Source of the DNA: Thermoplasmata archaeon
GTDB lineage: Archaea > Thermoplasmatota > Thermoplasmata > Sysuiplasmatales > Sysuiplasmataceae
DNA: 5,519 nt
Direction: 5' to 3'
Assembly: GCA_021811925.1 (NCBI GenBank)
Contig: JAKAPY010000120.1
Coordinates: forward strand, 1-5,519
Part shown: positions 1-5,516 of the stretch, piece after piece
How positions within the stretch are numbered: the stretch's first letter is position 1
How the letters are laid out: each line of letters starts with the position of its first letter
Notes under the pieces: model-generated
Databases searched by the model: none
The model's input: only the letters and a program-made list of their open reading frames with translations
What the model was told of the DNA's origin: nothing
Program-made: the position numbers and the translations under genes

Positions 1-1371
1 CGATCTGTTCCTGTCCTCCTCCGGAACCTCCAGAACGAGACTCATGCCTGAATTGACCAGGCGCGACACCGCTTCCCTGTCCTGGGTCGACACTGAAAGG
101 AGCAGTTTGATCCCTTTCTCATACGAAGCGTTGGTGGCAACCCCTGAATAGCCCCTTTCGCCGTGATGGGCCAGATCGAGACCGAGGTATTCATGCTCTT
201 CCGGCACCCTGACTCCCATGACAATGTCAAGAACCTTCAAAATTCCGATTGTCATGGCAAAGGAATATCCGGCCGAGCAGGCGATTGCCAGCATCTGGAC
301 GCCTACCTGCGACGGGTTGCCGTAAAACAGGCCGTTTGCGCCACCCGGGTTAATGAGTGTTGTGGCGAAAAGTCCTGTGGCTAGGGCGCCCCATGCTCCA
401 CCAACGCCATGCACGCCAAATGTGTCCAGCGTGTCATCCACCCTTGTCCTGTTTCTCCACGCCACGGCATAGAAGCAGAGAGCTCCCGCACCGATGCCGA
501 TTATAAGTGCGCCCCATATGTTGACATACCCGGAAGCAGGCGTAATCGCGACGAGGCCAGCGACCGATCCAGAGGCCGCACCGAGCATGCTTGCCTTCCC
601 CTTGTAGTGCCATGAAAGCCCGAGCCATGTGAGGGCAGAGAGGGCCGCCGCGGTGTTAGTTACAATAAATGCATTAACAGCCAGACTGTTTGCACCGAGG
701 GCAGAACCGGCATTGAAGCCAAACCATCCGAACCACAGAAAGGCTGCACCAAGAAGAGTGAGCGTCGGCTCTGAGTGTTCGGGTCCGTCGTGCTTTACAA
801 GCCTCGGCCCGATAAACATTGCAGCCGCGAGACCGGCAACGCCCGAATTCACGTGTATGACTGTCCCGCCGGCAAAGTCCAGTACACCAAGCCCATGCAG
901 CCAACCATCATATGCCCATACCCAGTGCGCCACAGGGTCGTAGACGAGGAAGCTCCAAACAGTTGTGAATACCACAAATGTGGAGAATTTCATCCTTCCG
1001 ACAAATGCACCGCTGACGAGGGCGGGTGTTATAATTGCAAACATGGCCTGGAAAATCATCAGTGTGCTCACATTGATGCCATTCACACCTGGATACATCG
1101 AAGCGCTGCCCATGTTCGCCATTCCCATGTAATATGTTCCACCTATGATGCCTGACAGTGGTCCGGCAGGCCCGGGGCCGAACGCAAGTGAGAAGCCAAA
1201 AAGGACCCACTGCACGCTGACAATTGCCAAGACAACGAACGACTGACCGATCAGAGAAAGGATGTTCTTTCTGCCTGCCATTCCTCCGTAAAAGAAACCG
1301 AGCGCGGGCGTCATTATCATGACAAGCGCTGCAGAGATCAGTACCCATGTCACGTCCCCTGTATCGATCAC
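1..1371 (-). CDS. amt: Ammonium transporter (Amt/MEP/Rh family), C-terminus cut by window edge
   Basis: Integral membrane channel that conducts ammonium or ammonia into the cell. 457 codons are open from a GTG start to the window edge. An in-frame TAA at 1387-1389 and a GGAGG site at 1381-1385, nine bases before the GTG, fix this start; there is no ATG start, so ATG-only gene callers would miss or shorten it. The N-terminus (IDTGDVTWVLISAALVM) is typical of Amt. The family signature runs from D165 to R190 (starting DFAGGTVIHVNSG). The pore twin histidines are H173 and H321 (FGVHGVGG). The gate phenylalanine region is FQAMFAIITPALV (from F107), and WFGFNAGS lies at 216-223. About eleven hydrophobic segments fill residues 8-395. 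The family's usual C-terminal HGERGY element, which in known Amts takes part in PII (GlnK) control, is at 403-408. At least 49 further residues follow, which is unusual. A separate promoter is likely in the gap upstream. Confidence 0.96.
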   Translation of the reverse strand, partial: MIDTGDVTWVLISAALVMIMTPALGFFYGGMAGRKNILSLIGQSFVVLAIVSVQWVLFGFSLAFGPGPAGPLSGIIGGTYYMGMANMGSASMYPGVNGINVSTLMIFQAMFAIITPALVSGAFVGRMKFSTFVVFTTVWSFLVYDPVAHWVWAYDGWLHGLGVLDFAGGTVIHVNSGVAGLAAAMFIGPRLVKHDGPEHSEPTLTLLGAAFLWFGWFGFNAGSALGANSLAVNAFIVTNTAAALSALTWLGLSWHYKGKASMLGAASGSVAGLVAITPASGYVNIWGALIIGIGAGALCFYAVAWRNRTRVDDTLDTFGVHGVGGAWGALATGLFATTLINPGGANGLFYGNPSQVGVQMLAIACSAGYSFAMTIGILKVLDIVMGVRVPEEHEYLGLDLAHHGERGYSGVATNASYEKGIKLLLSVSTQDREAVSRLVNSGMSLVLEVPEEDRNRS

Positions 1372-1409
1372 TTTTCTTTGCCTCCGTTACTTATTTGCGT
1401 GCTGTTTTT

Positions 1410-1436
1410 TGTCAAAAAAGATGCAGTATTTTGACA
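1410..1436. promoter_or_regulatory. 27-bp dyad upstream of amt, candidate operator
   Basis: A perfect 8-bp inverted repeat, TGTCAAAA (1410-1417) and TTTTGACA (1429-1436), is separated by 11 bp. It lies 38 bases upstream of the amt GTG, between the start codon and the 15-bp direct repeats. Two half-sites about two helical turns apart are the usual arrangement for a dimeric helix-turn-helix regulator. Nitrogen regulators such as NrpR control amt in some archaea through dyads, but these half-sites do not match the GGAA/TTCC motif known for NrpR, so the binder is unknown. As RNA it could form only a weak A/U hairpin. Confidence 0.5.
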
Positions 1437-1440
1437 TTTC

Positions 1441-1476
1441 CATTAAAAAACTCATCGAACGCATTAAAATACTCAT
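1441..1476. repeat. Two 15-bp direct repeats, 21-bp period, in amt promoter
   Basis: CATTAAAAAACTCAT (1441-1455) and CATTAAAATACTCAT (1462-1476) differ at one of 15 positions and start exactly 21 bp apart, about two DNA turns, so both copies face the same side of the helix. They lie 70-105 bases upstream of the amt start. On the amt strand each reads ATGAG, a T-rich core, then TTAATG. Tandem activator or repressor sites, or a duplicated core promoter element, are the likely explanations. Confidence 0.6.
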
Positions 1477-1515
1477 AAATTAGCTTCGATTGACTTGAAA
1501 TAATAAGAAAAACCA

Positions 1516-1542
1516 TTCAAATGATACAGATTTCAATTTGAA
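1516..1542. promoter_or_regulatory. Inverted repeat with nested palindrome upstream of amt
   Basis: TTCAAAT (1516-1522) and ATTTGAA (1536-1542) form a 7-bp inverted repeat with a 13-bp spacer. The right arm is also part of a compact 11-bp palindrome, TTCAATTTGAA (1532-1542). In AT-rich DNA such matches arise by chance more easily, so this is weaker than the dyad at 1410-1436. It may be a further regulator site about 145-170 bases upstream of amt. Confidence 0.3.
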
Positions 1543-1637
1543 GCGGAGAAATGCGGCGAAGATGTGATTGTGATAAAATTACTGCACAAGTCATAACTCC
1601 ACTCGGGCCCAGGTACCTGCGACGGTAAAGATGCAAG

Positions 1638-1660
1638 GCACCATTTGAATTGCAAGGTGC
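1638..1660 (-). terminator. Possible weak hairpin after the DinB-like gene
   Basis: GCACC (1638-1642) and GGTGC (1656-1660) can pair around a 13-base loop, directly after the stop codon of the DinB-like gene. TGCAAGG also occurs twice (1632-1638 and 1651-1657). There is no convincing U-run afterwards in the direction of transcription, so a terminator role is uncertain. Confidence 0.2.
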
Positions 1661-1664
1661 GAAA

Positions 1665-2210
1665 CTACTTTCCCTGAACAGCACGTCGAATCTCTATCCA
1701 TGTCATGGAAGGAGGTTCCGTGTCCTGCTGCCAGAGCGCCCCGATAATCTCGCCGAGATGGTGCGCCTGTTCAAATGTCGTCTGCATCAGGCCGTCAGAG
1801 ACAGTGTACTTTCCAGGCATCCAGAAAGCATGGACTGCCCGCGACATTTCTCTCGGCGCGATGCCCTGCAGGCATTCCTCAATCGAGTTCCACACACTGC
1901 GGTTATAGGCACTGAAACCCTTCCAGTCGCCTGGCTTGCGCAAAGGATCCTGAAAGAGTTTCTCAAGTTCCTGATCGCTGCTTTTTCCCTGAATAATATA
2001 GCCTATCCAGACCTCGTGCACGTTAAGTATGTGGACGAGCGTCTGAAAAAGGCTATGGTGCCCGGTCTCCCTTTCACGAATGGCATCCTCCCAGGGGAGC
2101 CTGCGTATCCGGCGCACGTACCTTTCGAATACAAACCTGTTGTAGTCAAAAAGTGCCTTCGCCTGGACCGGACTGAGTGCCTCGCCAGGACTCCTGAGAC
2201 GTTTTGCCAT
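1665..2210 (-). CDS. DinB/YfiT-like four-helix-bundle protein
   Basis: A 181-residue protein, the usual size for the DinB/YfiT family, whose members are mostly metal-binding four-helix-bundle proteins, some of them thiol-dependent transferases. The fold shows in the helix-2 region SLFQTLVHILNVHEVWIG (53-70, with H60 and H65) and the helix-4 motif FEQAHHLGEIIGALW (146-160). Helix 4 is followed by EPPS, matching the family pattern of a histidine before G-[QE]-I and then a Pro-Pro turn. H60 and H151 are the likely metal ligands. The second helix-4 histidine, expected four residues before H151, is E147 here. No signal peptide or membrane segment is seen, so it is probably cytoplasmic. An in-frame stop lies six bases upstream of the ATG, which fixes the start; there is no clear Shine-Dalgarno site. 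It is transcribed away from leuA and towards amt. The substrate is unknown. Confidence 0.85.
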   Translation of the reverse strand: MAKRLRSPGEALSPVQAKALFDYNRFVFERYVRRIRRLPWEDAIRERETGHHSLFQTLVHILNVHEVWIGYIIQGKSSDQELEKLFQDPLRKPGDWKGFSAYNRSVWNSIEECLQGIAPREMSRAVHAFWMPGKYTVSDGLMQTTFEQAHHLGEIIGALWQQDTEPPSMTWIEIRRAVQGK

Positions 2211-2433
2211 GGGGCATCAAGTGGGGGTCCCCTTTTATCAACATTGCTAAAGCCTTGCCGAAAGCGCCACGTCCACTTTCGCCCGCCTTCTTCGCATTTG
2301 CCTTAAAAACCGCAACAACAATGCAGAAGGCTTATGTACCATGACTAAATATGGCAGCCAAGATGAAACAGAGCTGCGAGAGTAACAAAATTCTAGCATT
2401 GCAGTCGTCAGCCCTGCTTTTGTCGGCTTGAAA

Positions 2434-2460
2434 GAACAGTACCGCATTTCGGAACTGTTC
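2434..2460 (+). promoter_or_regulatory. Imperfect 27-nt dyad/hairpin upstream of leuA
   Basis: GAACAGT (2434-2440) pairs with ACTGTTC (2454-2460). After a single A-A mismatch, CCG (2442-2444) pairs with CGG (2450-2452), closing a 5-base loop (CATTT). Ten of eleven positions pair, which is well above background for this region. It ends 145 bases before the leuA ATG. It could be a DNA operator for a dimeric regulator of the leu operon or an RNA hairpin in its leader. No T-run follows directly, so it does not look like an intrinsic terminator. Confidence 0.5.
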
Positions 2461-2531
2461 GTCCATTGTTTGTTCTGGGTGATAGAGTGAAAGCTTTTTT
2501 CGCAACTACATCAAAGTGCCTATGCGCGCAC

Positions 2532-2547
2532 GTCCGCGAAGTCGGAC
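2532..2547 (+). promoter_or_regulatory. Small hairpin in the leuA leader region
   Basis: GTCCG (2532-2536) and CGGAC (2543-2547) form a 5-bp GC-rich stem with a 6-base loop, about 60 bases before the leuA start. Just after it come the overlapping palindromes ATACGTAT and CGTATACG (2555-2565). Function is unknown; it may be chance. Confidence 0.3.
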
Positions 2548-2605
2548 AGAGTGAATACGTATACGGCTGCCGCCGCATGCAAGCCTGGGTTTCCGGGGTG
2601 CCTTC

Positions 2606-4006
2606 ATGAATAGCTCCCGGGAAACAAGGAGGGTGGCAATATTCGATACGACGCTCCGGGATGGTGAACAGACGCCGGGCATAACCCTCACTCCCGACAG
2701 GAAGGTGAAGATTGCTGAAATGCTTGGTGAGCTCGGTGTCGATACGATTGAGGCTGGCTTCCCAGTGATCTCGAGGGGCGAGGAGGAGGCTGTGAAGAGA
2801 ATAGTTGAAATGGGTCTGAATGCAAGAGTAGTGTGCCTTGCCAGGACGGATGAAAGGGATATCGACACCGCAATAAGATGCGGTGTGAAAAGCATTCACA
2901 CTTTCATAGCAACTTCTGAAATACATCTGAGGCACAAACTGAGGATGACCAGGGAAGAAATGCTTGAGAAGACAACGCGGGCAATAGAGTATGCCAGATC
3001 CAGGGGACTGCGGGTCGAGTTCTCGGCTGAGGACAGTACCAGGACAGAAATAGATTTCCTTGTGGAAGTGGCGAGACGGGTCAAGGAAGCAGGAGCTTCA
3101 ACGTTTGACATTGCGGATACGGTTGGCACGGCAACACCGGAGATGATGGAGGAATATGTCAGGCGGATCGCTGATGGTGCGGGGATCATGGTGAGCGCAC
3201 ACTGTCACAATGATTTCGGACTCGCGGTGGCGAACAGCCTCGCAGCCGTCAGTGCTGGGGCCTCCCAGGTCCATGTCACAGTAAATGGAATAGGCGAGCG
3301 CACAGGCAACACATCGCTGGAAGAGTTCGTAATGGCCTGCATGAATCTCTACGGTTTTACTACTGGAATAAACAGGGCGGCACTCTACAGGGCCTCAAAT
3401 CTTGTGTCTGAAACAACTGGTTTCCCTGTACCTTGCAACAAGGCGATAGTGGGAAAGAATGCGTTTGGTCACGAGTCCGGCATTCATACCCATGGAATCC
3501 TCTCAGAGCCGAGCACCTACGAACCATTCGACCCGGCAACTGTTGGCAGGCAGCGATGGCTGCAGGCGGGAAAGCATGCGGGCAGACACGGTATTGAGGC
3601 GCAGCTGAGGATGATGGGAATCCATCTGTCCAGCGAGGAAATAGATTCTGTGGTGCGCAAAGTCAAGGAAATTGGAGACAGGGGGCATGCGGTGAGCGAC
3701 CAGGAACTCAAAGGAATGGCGATGTCACAGTCCGATACATATGAAATGTATATGTCTCCTGCTGGCGGACATGACAATGACGCTGACAACGCGGTGAAGA
3801 AATCAGCTTTCCTGACGGCCACTGTCGGTTCCAGGGAGCACGTTGAAGTTGCCAGCGGAAGCGACGACAGGCAGGCGGCGAGACGTGCCCTGAAGGGACT
3901 TTCAAAATGGATGGAAAGCGAATTTGGCGAAGGAAGGGACATGGGCGACGGCGCGGAAACGCGCAACGTTGCGGACAGCCACAAGGGACAGCAGGCGGTA
4001 GAATGA
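2606..4006 (+). CDS. leuA: 2-isopropylmalate synthase family enzyme (LeuA-like)
   Basis: Condenses acetyl-CoA with a 2-oxo acid, most likely 2-oxoisovalerate, giving 2-isopropylmalate, the first step of leucine synthesis. Both family signatures are present: LRDGEQ-x10-K (17-33) and VSAHCHNDFGLAVA (196-209). D19, H199, H201 and N235 are the expected divalent-metal ligands, and GIGERTGNTSLEE (228-240) is the conserved barrel end. The TIM barrel spans about 10-275, followed by the linker subdomains to about 370 (NAFGHESGIHTHG, GKHAGRH). TFIATSEIHLRHK resembles archaeal IPMS and AksA more than Thermus-type homocitrate synthase. At 466 residues it is longer than AksA-type enzymes (about 390) and shorter than most LeuA (about 500 or more); only the beginning of the regulatory domain seems present. 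The ATG is the only usual start codon after an in-frame stop at 2552, and GGGGTG (2595-2600) is its ribosome site. It overlaps leuC by ATGA. Citramalate or homocitrate synthase is the alternative. Confidence 0.92.
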   Translation: MNSSRETRRVAIFDTTLRDGEQTPGITLTPDRKVKIAEMLGELGVDTIEAGFPVISRGEEEAVKRIVEMGLNARVVCLARTDERDIDTAIRCGVKSIHTFIATSEIHLRHKLRMTREEMLEKTTRAIEYARSRGLRVEFSAEDSTRTEIDFLVEVARRVKEAGASTFDIADTVGTATPEMMEEYVRRIADGAGIMVSAHCHNDFGLAVANSLAAVSAGASQVHVTVNGIGERTGNTSLEEFVMACMNLYGFTTGINRAALYRASNLVSETTGFPVPCNKAIVGKNAFGHESGIHTHGILSEPSTYEPFDPATVGRQRWLQAGKHAGRHGIEAQLRMMGIHLSSEEIDSVVRKVKEIGDRGHAVSDQELKGMAMSQSDTYEMYMSPAGGHDNDADNAVKKSAFLTATVGSREHVEVASGSDDRQAARRALKGLSKWMESEFGEGRDMGDGAETRNVADSHKGQQAVE

Positions 4007-5325
4007 GCAAGACGATAACTGAAAAGATTGTTTCGCGCGCATCAGGCAAAGACGTGAGCGCCGGAGACTATCTGGAGGTCCTGCCTCTCGATCACGTGTA
4101 TTTCAACGAGGTGATAGGCCCCCCCGCTCTGATAGATTTCGAAAAGGATTTTGGGGGGACATTCAGGGAACTTGGTTGCCAGCTTTCTGTCTTCGACAGC
4201 TCAAGGATAACAATGTTCCCGGACCACACCGTCCCGTCCAGCTCCGAAAAGGTGAGCGAGGGGATAACACTGATGAAGCGTTTTTCCTCAGCACAGAACA
4301 TAAAGATGTTCAAGCAGGGAGATGGCATAGAGCACACGGTGGCATCTGAGAAGGGAATTGTGAAACCTGGCGATGTGGTGGTTGCAACGGATTCCCACAC
4401 TTGCACGCAGGGAGCGCTGGGCTCGCTTGCGTTCGGAATAGGGACAAGGGAGGCGGAGTACGCCCTGACCAACGGTGAGCTATATTCATTCAATTTGCCT
4501 GAGACAATAAGATTCGACATCGAAGGAAGCCCCGGACCAGGTGTGTACGCAAAGGACCTGATACTGCACATACTTGGAATCATGGGCGAAGGCGGCTGCT
4601 CAGGGAAGATCGCTGAGTTCACAGGAGGATGCATGGATGGCATCAACATGGATGGCCGTTTCACAATGTGCAACCTGAGTGTGGAAATGGGGGCAAGGAG
4701 CGGGATTGTAAACCCAGATGGCAAGACTATGCAGTACACGGCAGAGGCACTCAATTCAGAAGGCAGGCGCTGGACTGATGAGGATTCAGCGAAGGTAATG
4801 AGAAGTGATGCCGAGGCGGCTTACTTCAGGACTGTTGAAGTGGACGCGTCGAAGATCGAGCCGACGGTATCCCTCCCCCATTCGCCTGCCAATGCCAGGC
4901 CAGTGAGCGAGGTGGATGACGAAATAGACAATGTGTTTATCGGTTCATGCGCAAACGCGAGGAAGGAAGACCTGACAGTGGTAGCCTCCATACTCAAGGG
5001 AAGGCACGTCCATCCGACAGTGAACCTCATCGTGATACCTGCAAGCAGGAATGTCTACAACTGGGCGGTCGAGACGGGCGTTATGTCGATACTCGCTTCT
5101 GCGGGGGCGAACATAGAATCTTCTAATTGCGGTCCCTGCTTCGGGAAGCACATGGGAGTGCTCTCCGAAGGGCAGAGATGCCTGAGCACAAGCAACAGAA
5201 ACTACAGGGGAAGGATGGGTTCAGAGAAGGCGTTCATATACCTCTCATCGCCCGCTGTCGCTGCGGCGAGCGCGATCGATGGGAGAATAACCGATCCCCG
5301 AAAATACCTGGGGAGAGGGCAATGA
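4003..5325 (+). CDS. leuC: 3-isopropylmalate dehydratase large subunit (LeuC/HacA-like)
   Basis: Iron-sulfur large subunit that, with the small subunit LeuD, isomerises 2-isopropylmalate to 3-isopropylmalate; homoaconitase is the alternative. At 440 residues it is close to the archaeal length of about 420. Aconitase-family motifs appear in order: GPPALIDFE (39-47), PDHTVPS (73-79), ATDSHTCTQGALG (128-140), EFTGG and MDGRFTMCN (205-224), IGSCANAR (313-320), NCGPCFGKHMG (375-385), SNRNYRGRMG (397-406) and SPAVAAASAIDG (416-427). C316, C376 and C379 are the [4Fe-4S] ligands. The family's usual SCTNGR is SCANAR here. The reading frame is open for 32 codons before this ATG, but that stretch overlaps leuA and lacks family similarity; the ATG inside the leuA stop (ATGA) is the natural start. 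Its ribosome site is weak, so translation probably depends on coupling to leuA. Confidence 0.93.
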   Translation: MSKTITEKIVSRASGKDVSAGDYLEVLPLDHVYFNEVIGPPALIDFEKDFGGTFRELGCQLSVFDSSRITMFPDHTVPSSSEKVSEGITLMKRFSSAQNIKMFKQGDGIEHTVASEKGIVKPGDVVVATDSHTCTQGALGSLAFGIGTREAEYALTNGELYSFNLPETIRFDIEGSPGPGVYAKDLILHILGIMGEGGCSGKIAEFTGGCMDGINMDGRFTMCNLSVEMGARSGIVNPDGKTMQYTAEALNSEGRRWTDEDSAKVMRSDAEAAYFRTVEVDASKIEPTVSLPHSPANARPVSEVDDEIDNVFIGSCANARKEDLTVVASILKGRHVHPTVNLIVIPASRNVYNWAVETGVMSILASAGANIESSNCGPCFGKHMGVLSEGQRCLSTSNRNYRGRMGSEKAFIYLSSPAVAAASAIDGRITDPRKYLGRGQ

Positions 5326-5516
5326 GAATAAAAGGTACGGCGGTAAGAAAGTACGGCGACAACATAAACACAGATTATATCATTTCTGCAGACCTTCTCC
5401 AGGAGAGCTGGGACGCACCATTCTTCGCCAGCCACGCATTCGAAAAGTACGATCCTGAATTTGTAGGTCTCTGCAGTGGAAGGAAGGACAACGTTGTTGT
5501 CGGGGGAGAGAATTAG
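5322..5516 (+). CDS. leuD: 3-isopropylmalate dehydratase small subunit (LeuD-like), truncated
   Basis: Swivel-domain subunit that completes the LeuCD isomerase active site. Only 64 residues are read before a TAG at 5514-5516, against about 160-170 in the family. The start is clear: ATGA overlap with leuC and a GGGGAG ribosome site at 5310-5315. Family features are KYGDNINTDYIIS (10-22; usual pattern GD-[DN]-[IV]-[DN]-TD-x-II), FASHAFEKYDPEF (35-47) and NVVVGGEN (57-64). The next residues in the family are F-G-C-G-S-S-R-E; here the frame stops at that point and the sequence ends three bases later. A real truncation would remove the active-site loop and most of the domain. A base error or a junction at the sequence end is the more likely cause. 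Confidence 0.8.
   Translation: MRIKGTAVRKYGDNINTDYIISADLLQESWDAPFFASHAFEKYDPEFVGLCSGRKDNVVVGGEN

Larger units (their letters stand above)
1372..1664. other. AT-rich intergenic region carrying the amt promoter
   Basis: No credible gene lies in these 293 bases; both flanking genes read leftwards. The part next to amt (about 1400-1545) is clearly richer in A and T than the genes around it and contains three sets of symmetric or repeated motifs, listed separately. Read in the amt direction, TATA-like stretches such as AATTTATGA and GTATTTTAATG occur upstream of the GTG, but I cannot choose one as the true TATA box. The part near the DinB-like gene (about 1545-1664) is more GC-rich and holds only a weak hairpin just past that gene's stop. 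Confidence 0.6.
2211..2605. other. Divergent intergenic region between the DinB-like gene and leuA
   Basis: These 395 bases contain no ORF that I believe codes for protein. They must hold promoters for both diverging genes. TATA-like candidates are CTAAATATGG (2344-2353) for leuA and, on the other strand, TTTTTAAGG around 2301-2309 for the DinB-like gene; neither is strong. If the first is right, leuA has a leader of over 200 bases that includes the hairpins at 2434-2460 and 2532-2547. A GGGG-T-CCCC palindrome (2224-2232) lies just before the DinB-like start and could fold with the cytosines next to its ATG. Confidence 0.5.

Noticed and set aside
908..1348. Minus-strand ORF of 146 codons overlapping amt
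   Set aside because: It is in another frame of the same strand; the amt frame gives an unbroken, unmistakable transporter, so this ORF is a shadow rich in Cys, Arg and His.
1650..2306. Long plus-strand ORF (218 codons) opposite the DinB-like gene
   Set aside because: It is the antisense shadow of the DinB-like gene, whose minus-strand product has clear family motifs; the plus-strand product resembles nothing and has no ribosome site.
2247..2447. Minus-strand 66-codon ORF in the divergent gap
   Set aside because: No recognisable motif or ribosome site, it covers the probable promoter area and part of the hairpin, and its composition does not look coding.
2491..2501. GAAAG plus T-run as BRE/TATA for leuA
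   Set aside because: The T-run has no A/T alternation typical of an archaeal TATA box and lies too ambiguously to be called a promoter; kept only as a possibility.
4092..4754. Minus-strand 220-codon ORF inside leuC
   Set aside because: Antisense shadow of the well-supported leuC gene; its Ser/Pro-rich product is what reverse frames of this codon usage typically give.
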